In this document: positions 1-10,885 of the stretch, piece by piece
Layout of the letters: each line of letters starts with the position of its first letter
Position numbering within the stretch: the first letter of the stretch is position 1
Source: Cristatella mucedo
Lineage: Eukaryota; Bryozoa; Phylactolaemata; Cristatellidae
DNA length: 64,000 nt
Assembly (NCBI GenBank): GCA_009760855.2
Contig: WPIO01000202.1
Coordinates: 186,001 to 250,000, forward strand
Reading direction: 5' to 3'
Notes under the pieces: model-generated
Told to the model about the DNA's origin: nothing
What the model saw: the letters and a program-made list of their open reading frames with translations, nothing else
Database searches by the model: none
Made by a program: the position numbers and the translations under genes

Positions 1-668
1 GTTCTGTCTCGGTTTGATTATTGTAATTCCCTTTTGTCTGGGCCACCAAAGAAAGCCACTAGGCCACTGCAGCTGAATATGAATATAGCTACAAGGCTAG
101 TATTCAAGTCCAACAGGTTTGAGCACGTGTCTCATTTGCTACAAGAGCTAGGATGGATGCCGGTTGAGCAACGGATAAAGAGCAAAGTTCTTACGCTGAC
201 CCACAAGGTCCGCCACGGCTTGGCTCCTTCGTACCTAGCTGAACTGCTGCACCAGTTTCAGCCTGTTCGCGGCCTCAGGTCCTGTATGTGAACAATAAAT
301 TAGCTGTTCCATTCCTCCGCTTAAAGATCGCTGGCGTCAGAAGCTTTAGCTCTGCAGGTCCTAGACTGTGGAACTCGCTTCCACAATTCTGACGAAACGA
401 CAACCACTCTCCTGCTGCCGACTATGGCTCATCTTTTTCAGCGGTCCTGAGCTGCTATTTCCCCGCTACTCACTACCTCAACTGCTCTCCTGACTCTGCT
501 ATGCTTCACCTTTCTCTTTGTTGCGTGAGACGAAGTCTGCTGGCCACCGAATGCGTACCAAAAGCCGCTTAGGCTGGGAGTGCGCTATACAAAACTCTCA
601 TGCGTAACACCCACATAATCTTTATGAATTTCTGGAGTTGCAGACGGAGATACACTACATTACATTAC
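1..668 (+). mobile_element. LINE-B fragment, 3' part (C-terminal domain and tail)
   Basis: The window opens inside a LINE-B copy. Translation gives the post-RT C-terminal region (LGWMPVEQRIKSKVLTLTHK, then APSYLAELLHQF), which matches the copies at 14111 and 27127. The frame is broken after about 290. The 3' end is a short run of TTACA-type units at 655-668, as in the other LINE-B copies. The 5' side lies outside the window. Confidence 0.9.
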
Positions 669-1273
669 CGGCGGGCTGCGAGCTGGTAATAGGCGATGAC
701 GTGATTGCCAGCAAGCTCTCTGGTAACTTCAGCTTCTCCCCAGTCAGACCAATTTGGGGTGGGGTGGGGGGTTAACTCATGCTTCACATTCAGGCATCCA
801 TTCAGCAAGGCGGCAAGATAGATCCAAGAAAATCCTTTGCATCGAGCTTCTCTGTTGTACCCTAAGCCATTTCGAGGTCATCGCTGTCTAAAATACGTTA
901 GGCTGTGTAGACAGTTACGGACGCAACCGTACTTGAGGGTTATTAATTTGGCAAACGCTGGTCAAGTGCGAGGCTCTCTGGACTGCCGCATTGCATCCCC
1001 TACCTCGATGATATTTTTTTTATATGTGTTCAATACTTTCTGAAAAGGGTCAGTAATCTTAGTGTGTCTTAGACTAAGACCGGCTGAATTTGTGGTACTT
1101 TACTTCAATTTTATATCTCAAGCCTACAGTTTTATCTCGCCATTTTATCTTCAATCGCTCCAGCTGGACTAGACTATTAGGTTGGCTCCCCTACAGCAAT
1201 TTGCAATAGTTCATTGGAATAACGTTCAAAATGTAGAATGTCAGGACATAAGCTGGGAAAACGAACCAAGTAA
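669..1273. other. Unassigned sequence with a G-rich run
   Basis: No supported gene. A G-rich stretch at 756-771 (GGGGTGGGGTGGGGGG) could form a G-quadruplex. No similarity to the window's repeat families was noticed. Confidence 0.4.
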
Positions 1274-1768
1274 CGTATCTCCGTCTATAACTCCACAAAG
1301 TCATGCAGACTATATGGGTGTTACAAAGAAGAGTTTTCTGTAGCGCACCAAAAGTTCAAGTGGCTTTCGGTAGGTAGGCGCCAGCAAACGATAGAAGCAA
1401 AAAAGGGAAAGCAAGAAGCTCGTGTCTGCAGAGTCAGGAGGACAGTAAAGAAAGTGAGTAGCATGGAAGTAGCAGCTCAGGAACGCGGGAAATGGTGTGC
1501 CACGGTTGTCAGCAGGAGAGCAAATGTCGTTGCGAAAGAGCTGTGGAATCGAGTTCCACAGTCTACGATCTGCAGGGCAAAAGCTTCCGTCGCCAACGGT
1601 CTTTAAGCGGAAGAATAGAAGAGCTAATTTATGGTTCACACATGACCTGAGGGCACGAGGAGGCTGCACCTGGTGCAGCAGTTCAGCTAGGTACGGAGAA
1701 GCCAAGCCGTGGCCTTGGCCTTGTGAGTCAGCGTAAGAACTTAGCTCTGTATTCGTTGATCAACTGGT
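1274..1768 (-). mobile_element. LINE-B fragment, 3' part, minus strand
   Basis: This is the reverse complement of the LINE-B 3' region. It starts with the terminal GTATCTCCGTC motif and continues into the conserved SPYLAELLHQVQPPRALRSC segment of the C-terminal domain. It is diverged from the other copies, with several frame breaks. 5'-truncated. Confidence 0.88.
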
Positions 1769-1930
1769 TAAAGGTTAACGGTTACTGCTGATATTGCGCC
1801 GAGGCAAACTGAAAAACTTCCAAGATTTTCACGCACTTTAAAAGCTTGTGGCACAAATTGACTGTCTAATGCTGACTTTGGAATAATGAGTGGCTTAGTT
1901 TTCGCATCTTCATTTTAAAATTTAAAACTG

Positions 1931-2159
1931 ATGAACAGTATGCATGCTGCTGATGCTACCACACAATGTGATGTTATTGGCGATGACATGCCCGTACCAG
2001 CTGCTATGCCTAGACTGCAGCTAAGCGTTACATGCACAGCCCCAGGCTATCCCACACAACATACTGTCCGATTTACTCAAATAGGAAATCAACAGCTCGA
2101 TGATGCCACTGTATTTTCAAACATCCTGTCATCTAAAATATACATGATTAACGTGACTG
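1931..2159 (+). CDS. Candidate exon ending in a phase-1 splice donor (hypothetical protein)
   Basis: An open frame of 76 codons plus one base ends at ACTG|GTAGGT, a good donor. It contains a segment starting LQLSVTCTAPGYPTQHTVRF and ending in INVTG. The alternating beta-like pattern and one possible N-glycosylation site (NVT) would suit an extracellular domain, but I recognise no family. The frame joins exactly to the candidate exon at 2274. The start is uncertain: ATG at 1931, or an acceptor just upstream. No repeat family of this window overlaps it. Confidence 0.35.
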
Positions 2160-2273
2160 GTAGGTATGCGAATGTTTGGGAATTTTTTGCGTTTTATATT
2201 GCAAGCACGCTTTAATGTGAGCCTGACTTTAATCACTTAAAAGAGCCACATCTTTGATATGAAATTTATTCAG

Positions 2274-2381
2274 GTATATCATTCCCGCACTCATATTCGA
2301 ACGATTTGGAGACCTTCAAAGGGAGTAGTGCTGAGTCCAAGTTATCAGGCGATGGCGGTGACGTTATCACAACGAGCACAG
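2274..2381 (+). CDS. Candidate phase 1-1 exon (hypothetical protein, Ser/Gly-rich linker)
   Basis: This 108-bp open segment lies between an acceptor (TTTATTCAG|GT) and a donor (CACAG|GTATGC). Both ends are phase 1, so it joins in frame to the exon ending at 2159 across a 114-bp intron. It encodes about 36 residues rich in Ser, Gly, Asp and Thr, including KGSSAESKLSGDGGDVITTS, which looks like a linker. Symmetric phase-1 exons are common in shuffled extracellular proteins; applying that here is inference. No clear next exon was found. Possible acceptors near 2490-2500 lead to a stop within about 20 codons. Confidence 0.33.
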
Positions 2382-3325
2382 GTATGCTCTCAGAGGGGGG
2401 GGGGACATATAATGTCTTAGGGATTACTGATTATCAGTCACTCTCCTGCTGCTGCTGCTGCCTGCTGATCTCTTCTTTTACCTCGGCTTTAAGCTTCAGT
2501 GCATGATTTTCCGTCGTGTCTACGATCGTCACCGCAGAGCTGTAGGAACTGAAAGGCTGCTACGCAGAAGATTCCTATAGAATCCTCTAGAATGCTGCTC
2601 TGGGAGTGACGCAATGCGCGAGCTGTCGAACGTAACCAGCGAATACCGGGAGATAAGTAGGCGTGTAGCAGTGAATCGGCAGCGAGCCCACGGTTGTATC
2701 GTTAGGCCCACGGGAGGCACGATAAAACAAGAAAGCGACGCTACTGTATTTTTTATCTGGACATTAGTTGCTCAGACATCGGCAGGCCTCAATAAGTCTA
2801 GTTCAGAATGCGGCTGCGTTTTGGTGCGCGTTGAGCCAGAATGTTAATGTAGGGCACAACCCGAAAGCAAGGAACCGTAAGCACGACGGAGCAGTCGCAG
2901 AGGTCGACACTCGACACACTCTCGGTGATTCTTCATCAGTTGGAAGTAGGACGTAATTTAGTTGTTGGTGACGGTTGGAGATGTACATAGAGATTCACTA
3001 CCTCACTAGGGCGAGTGGGGGGAATGACCCCCTGCCCGCCCCGAGCACGGTCACTGCTACAGCCATCACCTTAAATTCAACTAAGCGTTTCCTGGAATGA
3101 AAGACTGTAGTACGGTTTCCTAATTTGGGTGATATGTCAAAGCAAGTTTATTTTCTTGGAAACCCAGAAAAAGCGAATTTCAGAATTCCAGCCAATACAG
3201 AATATCATTGGACTTACTTTAGCAGCATTCAGTGAGTCATTATGATTCGTTCTTCGTGCGCATGCACCTGCTTACACTGTGCCTGCTGCTTTTGCGTGTT
3301 ATCACCAATCGTTTGGTTTCAAATG
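2382..3325. other. Unassigned sequence
   Basis: No gene or repeat I can support. There is a short G run at 2394-2402 and a CTG-rich stretch near 2447-2462. Confidence 0.4.
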
Positions 3326-3440
3326 CTTTCAATACAGCATTTGTAAAGTGCCTAGAAAGAGATTCAGTTCTCTGAAGGCGCTATAGTAATAATAACAATA
3401 TTAGCACATTTGATATAGCGCCCTCAGAGAACTAAATCTA
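3326..3440 (+). mobile_element. Two LINE-A/SINE-1 type 3' stem-loop ends, tail to tail
   Basis: A plus-strand LINE-A-like 3' end (AAGTGCCTAGAAAGAGATT and its partner arm) is followed by a short AT-rich tail. A minus-strand version of the same stem-loop follows at about 3410-3438. The elements are severely truncated, and SINE-2 follows directly. Confidence 0.65.
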
Positions 3441-3603
3441 GGTAAGGCGGTTGCTTTCACGAACTCGGTCCCGAGGTCGTGGCTTCGATTCCTGCGGTGG
3501 GCGATCATTTATCGCCACTGTAAGCGGTGGTGATAGCCGTAAAGGCTCTTCTGTCGCTATACAAAAAGAGGCTGTTAAATCAGCTAGGATTTATTATTGT
3601 TAT
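3438..3603 (+). mobile_element. SINE-2 copy (tRNA-derived)
   Basis: The tRNA-like head carries a B-box-like motif (GTGGCTTCGATTCCTGC, near 3479-3495). It is followed by the family body (GTGGTGATAGCCGTAAAGGC) and a tail ending near TTAAATCAGCTAGG. It aligns with SINE-2 copies at 10549, 35640, 41018, 41315, 43062, 46975 and 61546. Confidence 0.85.
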
Positions 3604-3970
3604 TTATTGAAGCACACTGCCAGCGCGCATAGGCTTATAAAAGACGAATCACAGGGACCCACTAAAAAATGTGGACAAGTCGGACGATGTCATGACGCAG
3701 GTCAGGAGTAAGCTCCAGGCTTTCGGAGCAAATGAACTAAATGCACGGTCTCCATATGATTTGAGATTTGTACGAGGTATAGGTAAACAGTTGGATTCTA
3801 AGAAGCCGGTGGTATGATGATTAGCCTGGCGGGTAGGTAGGCTGGTGCCAAAAGGTAGTATCTGATAGTAGGCTGGTGCCAAAAAATGAAGAGACCTTAA
3901 ATGGAGTGGCAAAATCTGGAAGTCGATGCGTTGCTTGGGTGGAAACCAGTGCAGGTCGGCGAGAAGTGGC
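3604..3970 (-). mobile_element. LINE-A fragment (C-terminal domain), minus strand
   Basis: Minus-strand translation shows the LINE-A C-terminal motifs (SYGDRAFSSFAPKAWSLLLT, SDLSTFFSGSL). There is a short internal duplication of the GGCTGGTGCCAAAA segment (about 3840-3882). 5'-truncated near GCGAGAAGTGG. Confidence 0.88.
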
Positions 3971-4443
3971 CGTCGTGTCTATACAAATGCATTAACTACT
4001 ATCATGATTATTTACACAGCTAAGCACGCCGCCAAGTTGCGTGACCTCGATGTCACGTGGCCAGTGGAGCTCCCAGTGGCTGGAGGGGACGGGAGAGAAA
4101 AACTTGCCTTGAACCATGCGCTCAGCGAAGTGAACCGAATAATGAAATGTCGAGTGTAAAGTACTGCGAGCAATGGAGGAAATACTGTCATCTTCCAAAA
4201 AAATCTGGTAAAACAAAGTTTTTGGCAAGCATGCTTAAAAAATTCTTAGTTTTTGCGGAAAAATTGTATGGTCGAGAGCACGGTTACATCTAAAGAGAGA
4301 AGCAGATTCGCAAACTTATTGAATTTAATTCGCTTCTGTACAGACGACTTGCGGATTCAATGGCGCGGGGGGGGGGGCATTTTTCACGTATTCCCTCTTC
4401 TCTTTCTTCCTTTGATGCAAAGGTAAAGTGTTTGCAAGCAGGC

Positions 4444-4756
4444 TTAGCTCTGCAGGTCCTAGACTGTGGAGCTGGCTTCCACAATTCTTACGCAACGACA
4501 TCTACTCTCCAACTGCCGACTATGGCACATCTTTTTCAGCAGTCCTGAACTGCTACTTCTATACTACTCACTACCTCAACTGCTCTCCTGACTCTGCTAT
4601 GCTTCCCACTTTCTCTTTGTTGCGTGAGACGAAGTCTGTTGGCTACCGAATGTGTACCGAAAGCCGCTTAGGCTGTGAGTGCGCTATACAAAACACCCAC
4701 ATGGTCTTGATGACTTTGTGGAGTTACTGACGGAGATACATTACATTACATTAAAA
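4444..4756 (+). mobile_element. LINE-B fragment, 3' end
   Basis: It starts at the conserved TAGCTCTGCAGGTCCTAGAC segment and runs to a TTACA-type tail at 4737-4756. It encodes the final C-terminal motif (SSAGPRLWSWLPQFLRNDIY) and the 3' region. 5'-truncated. A G run lies upstream at 4368-4377. Confidence 0.9.
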
Positions 4757-4984
4757 AACGCTAAAAATAATTTAATTAATCATAAATGTAATCATTTTAA
4801 CTTGAATTTTACACAATTGCTTCTAATTTTTATATTTACACTCCTGAGAGTAAAACACATGTGTGGGATAGATTTCGGTCAGATTCTCAACAAAATTGGC
4901 TTAATCGATTCATAGAGTGGTCTATTTTCCTTAATAACGCTAATCAGTAGGGCCTTTGTTATATTACATCGATATTGAGTCCCA

Positions 4985-5100
4985 CAGTCGGCTGTAACTT
5001 AATGCTTATATTCTCACCCATCTGGACTGGCTTCCATAGAAATCCTATCAAATTCAATGCATTTACACGCACTTTTAGGTCCCCCCATTCTTCTTGCCTT
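4985..5100 (+). mobile_element. Decayed LINE-A fragment
   Basis: A weak match in translation (LIFSPIWTGFHRNP then FRSPHSS) to the LINE-A segment [16 protein letters not shown]...FRSLHS. It is old and short. Confidence 0.45.
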
Positions 5101-6727
5101 CCGGTCCTAACTACAACCAGACTTCGGCGGCTTCGTACCATCCGCTGTAACTCCCACGAAAGTTACTGTTCCGTTACTGTTACTTGTTACTTGTTACTGT
5201 TTAAGTTGCTGTTCCGCTGAGTAACTCGCATTCTTTGGAGACCTTCCTTACATCAAGTTCATTTTCTTCAACTCGCGAGCTTCGAGCTCGCTTTCAACAG
5301 ACTCCTTTTCCCCCGCAACTCGGACGTGACTCAACAACTTAAAGGAGCTGAAACCCACTTGCACTTCGCAGCATTCGTTCCCGTCAGCAGGAAATGCGCT
5401 TTATACGTCGACACGTGCACGGTACGCCAACCAACTAAAATCCTTCCCATTGGCATTTTCAAAATGCATGGAAAGTGATTTTGTGTCACTCACAGCGCCA
5501 CAAAAATGAAAATTTTAATACAAGCAGATCAGCTCGCTCTTTAGCGATGTGTTTCCGAAGACTTCTGAAGCAGATTCAAACAACCTCCCTTTATTCATCA
5601 GGTGCATTAGTTGGATGGGTTTATCACCCTGACTTACTACTTCAAGGGTGATATGCAAAATAATACTATGAGTAATATTATTCCATGAACTACCAGTTTT
5701 GTATATATCACTCAACAGGTCCTGCCAATATAAGCGCATTCACAAAACTAGATGTCTCAATCCTTGTGCATTCCTTAAGATGCACCCGCCGCAATCGCTA
5801 AGATGTACTTTTTGATAGGAAGACCTCGGGTCACCCACAATTTTTCTTTTGAATGTTCTGAATTTTCTAACAAAATATCTATCCAAAAACCGAAAGCGTT
5901 TCTTAACCTAATCCAAATATCAAACCACGATATACTGCATTTGTTTTTACACCTAAGCTGCTAAGCAAAGTAGCCGCATACAGATATTGAAATAAGTTAA
6001 TACTTTTTTAATATTGACCATACCCCGTGGCAATAGTTTAGATTTATTTTTGTAAATAAATTTTTGTATAGTCGCTGTCAGGGCTGTCATTTAAATCTTC
6101 CCGCCGATGGCTGGGTAAGCCAATCCTTGACCCCGCGGTCAGACTTGAGCGATTGAGGCCCTTTGTCCAAGCTTAAATCCTGGAACGAGTGATGTTAGGG
6201 CCTCATGATATTTTAGGATTGGTACAGATGTGAACGACCTTTTCTAATGTCAGCTGATAATAATCAGCTGATATACGGAAATGCAGGCAGGTATTGCCTG
6301 AACCATTACTATGACTTCTAGTTATAACGGGTACCCGAATCTTGATTTTTAATAATGTTACATTTTTTGATATATATGCAGCCATGATATGGTCCTGTCG
6401 TTGGATCGTGGCATCACAGCGAGGAGGAAGATTAGAGTGTCGTGTGCCGCCAGCCCGCAGTGGAGATTATTCTAGCCGCCAGCCCTTTTTAATATGTCCG
6501 AACTGATCTTGGTAATGCACTCGCATATTGCGCTTAAGTTCCCTTACTAACGATGAGGGAAATTCACAGAAGGAATTACATTGAGGAGCTTGAAATCTCG
6601 GGTATGGATGATTAATAGACACGCTTATAACGGGTGGATAGACGAGCATCGTTCATTCAGCAGCCTCATTTGCATAGCGTCTCAAGAACCGTAGCGGCTA
6701 TCGCTATAGCCTGGAGGGGGAAAACAG
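5101..6727. other. Unassigned intergenic sequence
   Basis: No supported gene, RNA or repeat family member. It is AT-rich in places, with short open frames only and no convincing splice-bounded exon. Confidence 0.4.
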
Positions 6728-6840
6728 CAGTGCCCGTATCAGGATTCGAACCCATGCCCTACCTGGGTCGTGAAGTGCGAGCATCTTACCGGAAGGCTTG
6801 GACGGCGGGGTTTTAGTCAATTGCTCTGCTGCCAGTGACC
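6728..6840 (-). mobile_element. SINE-3: isolated tRNA-like element
   Basis: On the minus strand, GGGTTCGAATCCTGA (near 6742-6756) fits a pol III B box closely. AAGATGCTCGCACTTCACGA upstream resembles a tRNA anticodon region. I could not fold a complete tRNA cloverleaf. It is therefore called a tRNA-derived SINE or tRNA pseudogene. No second copy was noticed. Confidence 0.4.
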
Positions 6841-7168
6841 TGAACCAGCTTGAGCTGTGAATTATTAACTCAGGTTTCATACAGCCTAAGCGCCCCAATC
6901 GGTTTCCAGTACCTGTCAGCCGAAGCAAGATGCCGGTTGCACCAATTTGATTAACTATCATGCTGCTGTGCACAAGGATTCCTTTGCCAGGGTGCGCCTC
7001 GGGCCACCATCTGAGACTGAATAAAGATCTGTATCCTTACATCTGAAAGGGGAAGTAAAGTGACAAAAGACTCTGAATGCCAAATAAAAAGAAACGGATA
7101 TCATCGAGGCAATGTCTCCCTGTTCCTAGATAATACCGTGAAGTGCCTCGGCAACTACGGCAACTAAC

Positions 7169-7232
7169 CTCACTAGCCTCTAATCTCACTAACCTCAAAC
7201 GTCACTAACCTCTAATTTCACTAACCTCTAAC
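7169..7232 (+). repeat. Four-unit 16-bp tandem repeat (TCACTAACCTCTAA type)
   Basis: Four consecutive 16-bp units lie at 7169, 7185, 7201 and 7217, each close to CTCACTAACCTCTAAT. The last unit runs directly into the LINE-A piece that starts CTCAAATCCTTTGGAG. Confidence 0.85.
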
Positions 7233-7405
7233 CTCAAATCCTTTGGAGACCGTGCATTTAGTTCGTATGCTCCCAAAGCCTGGAACTCCCTTCCGACGCG
7301 TCAGAACATCCCATGACCTGACCACATTTAAAAAGAACTTGAAAACACACCTATTTAGGACAGCATTTAGCGGGTCCCTGTAATTCGTCCTTTCACTTTG
7401 AAAAT
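7233..7405 (+). mobile_element. LINE-A fragment (end of C-terminal domain)
   Basis: It encodes the terminal LINE-A motifs ([19 protein letters not shown]-like, then TTFKKNLKTHLFRTAFSGSL). It is truncated on both sides: a tandem repeat abuts its 5' end, and the 3' UTR and tail are missing. Confidence 0.88.
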
Positions 7406-7984
7406 AATACAGTATGTGTGCTTGTGTAGCTACCTAAATCTAAAAATATTTTGCTTCGCTTCAAGCAGCGGGCATGATGCATCTATTTATAGTAAATTAC
7501 ATGCACAATTACAGCATACTTAAACCTATGGCAGATATTCTCACAAACAAATGAATTGCTTCAAGAAAAAGGCACGTGTTTATCGGATTTGATTACAAAC
7601 TCCCGCAAATTCAGCGAATGCTTTTATGAGAGGGGGCCGCGTGTGACGATGTGAAGCCAACGTTTTTCATAGGTCATTCACGGGTCATGGTTCATTGGGC
7701 CAGGTACAAGCGTTAGTAACTAAATTTATAAATAAATTCGCTGTTTGTTTGGGAAGCCAGCTCAGGTCAATTAGAAGAGGTTTAATGCATCGGACGCGAT
7801 GTTTACAACACGCACTCGCGTATCTGACGAGTTTTACAGCGTCTGGTAGTGACGTCACAGTCAATCGGCCAGAGAATCTGCTAAGAGATATTTACAGATG
7901 TCTTGACTGAGTGTTACAAATGCGCAGTGGCTACATTTGATAGTTTGCAGCAAGACGCCTAAATAAGGTGCAAAGCCCACGAGT
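7406..7984. other. Unassigned sequence upstream of a LINE-A 5' region
   Basis: No gene supported. It could include more of the LINE-A 5' UTR, but I see no second copy to prove that. Confidence 0.35.
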
Positions 7985-8380
7985 TAGGCTGCTATGCCAT
8001 GCCTATGGACATCTACACGCTTATCGCTTTCGGCTGCTGGGTCTCCTACGCCAGCGGCGCGTTAGCAACGCCTGCGGCTAGTAACCTGCATGTTAGTTAT
8101 GATCGCGCGCACTTATTACCGCTTCATTATCGTAGTTCAAATGCATTCCTAGATGTTATTGCTGTTGCTAAGATGCATGAGTTATGCATTAACCAAAGAA
8201 AACTGCCCCGGAGCCGCGGCATGGCCGGGGCCAAGGACGCCGGCTGAGACGCTTCTCGTTTGGTAGCCGCTCATTGGCTATTCCTAGCGTTGTGGCGAAC
8301 CGCTCAGCGCGTTTTTCCTTAAGCATCACTGCGAGTCTCTCTAACTTAAAGGTAACCAGGCCTGTTACAACTTCGGTGGC
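7985..8380 (+). mobile_element. Putative LINE-A 5' region (5' UTR-like module)
   Basis: The sequence leads directly into an endonuclease frame at about 8380. The part at 7999-8263 recurs inverted at 16967-17220, so it is a dispersed repeat. It is relatively GC-rich in parts, including a CCCCGGAGCCGCGGCATGGC stretch. Calling it the LINE-A 5' UTR rests on position only; it could be a separate repeat. Confidence 0.5.
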
Positions 8381-9110
8381 CCAACTTAATGTTTGTCTTT
8401 GGAATCTTCGCTCAATGCGAAATAAACACCGATTAATAGGCGACCCTATTTCTGAAACAAAGTCTCAACCTGCTCGCGTTGACTCAAGCTTGGCAAAATT
8501 GGTAAACTATCCGAAAATTAAAGACGCTACCCTCCTTGGTTTCTCCTTCTTTCACAACCCTAGATCTATCAAAACTGGAGATGAATTTGCTATTAACGTG
8601 CCCTCGAAATTCGACTTGAAGCCATTTGCAGTACCCTCGAAGCAGTATTTCAAATGTATTGTCTTGATTTCACCCGAAAACAAGCTACCGATGGTGGCAG
8701 TAATCTATCACCCACAAGGTACCAAGTTCTCATTTATCTCAGATTTCTCTGATCTAATTTAAATTTTGTGTGCAAGAAATCGACATTTCCTCATTATAAG
8801 CGATTTGACCTTTCCTTTTGATAACTTATCTGACGCCTTCGGCACTGAATGTCGTGCGCTGACTCATTCATTGTCTCTTGTGGCCCATGTACGTGGCCCT
8901 GCTCACATCAAGGGTCACACACTTGACCACATTTTCTCATACCACTGCACTTTGTCATCACCAATTTTTACCAAATCCTGCTTATCTGACCACATGCAGA
9001 TCTCATTCAGTCTACAATGTGTGCCTTCCTCCTACAGATATGCCACAGGGTTCGAGCCCACGATCTCGGTCGTTAGGATGAGCACCTTGACCTCGGTCCT
9101 TTAAAAGCGA
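8381..9110 (+). pseudogene. LINE-A endonuclease (EN) domain, broken
   Basis: Translation resembles the apurinic-like endonuclease of non-LTR elements: LNVCLWNLRSMRNK at the start, VAVIYHPQGTKFSFISDFSD in the middle, then the end motif KGHTLDHIFSYH...CLSDHMQISF. The final SDH is the expected catalytic histidine region. A stop at about 8760 splits the frame, and the usual GDFN has become SDLT. Related EN remnants are at 17660-17830 and 30270-30620. The domain in autonomous elements nicks target DNA; this copy should be inactive. Confidence 0.75.
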
Positions 9111-9137
9111 GCACCTTAACACCCGTGCTAAACCAGG
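9048..9137 (-). mobile_element. Partial SINE-1 copy, minus strand
   Basis: GGGTTCGAGCCCACGATCTC and the GAGCACCTTAACACCCGTGC segment match the tRNA-like head of SINE-1. The stem-loop tail is absent. Confidence 0.6.
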
Positions 9138-9189
9138 ATCACTTCTCACCGACCTCCCCTACAGTGATTTCACATCAAGCACCACATCG

Positions 9190-9405
9190 ACTTGAAGGTC
9201 CCGTTACTCCCTTTTAGGTCCATTAGGCTTTGCATTAGCTTATCTACCTTAAATAACGAACCTCGAAACTTCTGGCCACGAGGCCTTCTCCTCTGGCTCG
9301 GGTTGTTCACATTGCCTCGATATCAACAGGATCCATCCTTTGGTGGCCATGCCTTCAGTTTTTATGCACCCAAAAGCCAAAATGCCCGACATTTCCGAAA
9401 GCTCC
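9190..9405 (+). mobile_element. Decayed LINE-A C-terminal fragment
   Basis: CACATCGACTTGAAGGT and later GGCCATGCCTTCAGTTTTTA match the C-terminal coding part of LINE-A weakly. It is probably part of the same old element as the EN remnant, with the RT region deleted and a SINE-1 piece between. Confidence 0.5.
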
Positions 9406-10104
9406 TTATTTGAAGAATACTAGAAAGAAAATGAGAGCTGAGACATTTTTAATTTATGTGCTAGGTCCCTCTGTATATGATCAGTGATTCGCGCTAGAAT
9501 CGTGCACGTCATTGTTACTAATATGTTGATATACGCCAGTTTCGCCATATTTCAAATGACTCAAAAGAGAGTGGTTATTCTCTTTGGACTCTCCCTCAAT
9601 TTATCATTTAATATTATTAGAATATCAACGTGCAAACATTTTATCTAAAATATTGTAGTTCCGATGACCCAACTAAATAATTTGAATAACCTTGGACAAA
9701 TCGTCACTGCTATCAGCCTCATTAGAGCAAGTACTAGAGGATTGCCTGCAGCCTTGAACCCACGATATATGTTATCAAGTGCAGGCCAGCTGCTTTATGG
9801 GTGACGAATTAGTAGCAAACATATCGAGTCGAGCTGGAATTATCGCTGGGTTGCATAATTTGGTTTAAGTAGCAACTCCGGAAATGCCAAGTATTAATCG
9901 AGTTGTCGAGTCAAATTGAAGCCACGTTTGATTATATCAAATAAATAAATTATATAAATTCTTATGTAGTATCCTCAGAGATATAATCTCTGACCAGGCA
10001 TTGCATGTGCAGGAAAGAAAGTTTTTAAAATAATTAGTGACGATGTCATACGGAATTTCAGCACTTGTGGGTTAATAATAAATAATTATAAATAAATAAA
10101 TAAA
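9406..10104. other. Unassigned AT-rich sequence
   Basis: No gene or repeat recognised. AT-rich with AAATAAATAAAT stretches near 9945 and 10080, the latter serving as the tail of the next SINE-1. Confidence 0.4.
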
Positions 10105-10240
10105 ATCCATTTGTATAGCACCATAGGAGAATTAATATCTATTCAGGAACTTTATATATGCCATGAGGCTTGAGCTCAAAACCTCGGCCAGACCTTGTTT
10201 GGGGTGAGCAACTTAACCGCTGGACCAAACCAGCGCTGGC
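10105..10240 (-). mobile_element. SINE-1 copy, minus strand
   Basis: AT-rich tail, then the reverse-complement stem-loop (TAGCACC...ATTCAGGAACTT), then the tRNA-like head (ACCTCGGCCAGACCTTG, CTTAACCGCTGGACCAAACC). The stem is diverged. Confidence 0.8.
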
Positions 10241-10548
10241 ATAGTTGACGTAGGCGGAGCAAACGCTGTAAGAAACAGGTAGATTCTTCTTAGCTCTCTT
10301 CAAAAATCGTCAAGTAAGTGTCAAGGGGCAATCGTAATGGGTAGAGAATTATAGGCTTGAAGAGTATAGGAAGGGAGTTTGTGGCCTTTTGCTGGTTTAA
10401 GATTAGTCAGAGACTCGTGTTAAGGAAAAAAGGAATCGGAAGATCCTGATGAGATGCACATTTCAGGCAAATAAGCCGTAGGGCGAGAATGGAGGACATT
10501 ATAACTCAATGGCGGGATTAGGCCATTTCGCAGCGCTCCGTACCTAAA

Positions 10549-10741
10549 AAAAAATTAAATTAAATACTAGCTGATTCAACAGCCAATTTTTGTATAGCGA
10601 CAGAAGAGCCTTGGCGGCTATCACCACCACTTGCAGTGGCGATAAAGGATCGGCCACCGCAGGATTAGAACTCACGATATCGGGACCGAGGTCGTGAAAA
10701 GCAATCGCCTTACCTAGTGCGCCATCACGGCTCACCAATAC
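10549..10741 (-). mobile_element. SINE-2 copy, minus strand
   Basis: A full-length family member: CTAGCTGATTCAACAGCC tail end, TTGTATAGCGACAGAAGAGC body, and the tRNA-like head with GACCGAGGTCGTGAAAAGC and CGCCTTACCTAGTGCGCC. Confidence 0.87.
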
Positions 10742-10885
10742 TAATTCATGCAACAATCCAGCCTATTTAATTGCTGCAAAATTCTCGTAGGTTCAACAAT
10801 CAGTAAATTTAGCTTTCTGCAATATGTCTAGAAATATATTAAAGTCTAAATAATAAATTTTGTTGAACTCCCTGTACCATATTTT

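Noticed and set aside
3438-3603. tRNA gene in the SINE-2 head
   Set aside because: The same sequence recurs in eight copies with a common non-tRNA body, so it is a SINE.
6728-6840. Real tRNA gene
   Set aside because: A good B-box-like motif, but no acceptor stem or full cloverleaf could be paired. Kept as tRNA-derived only.
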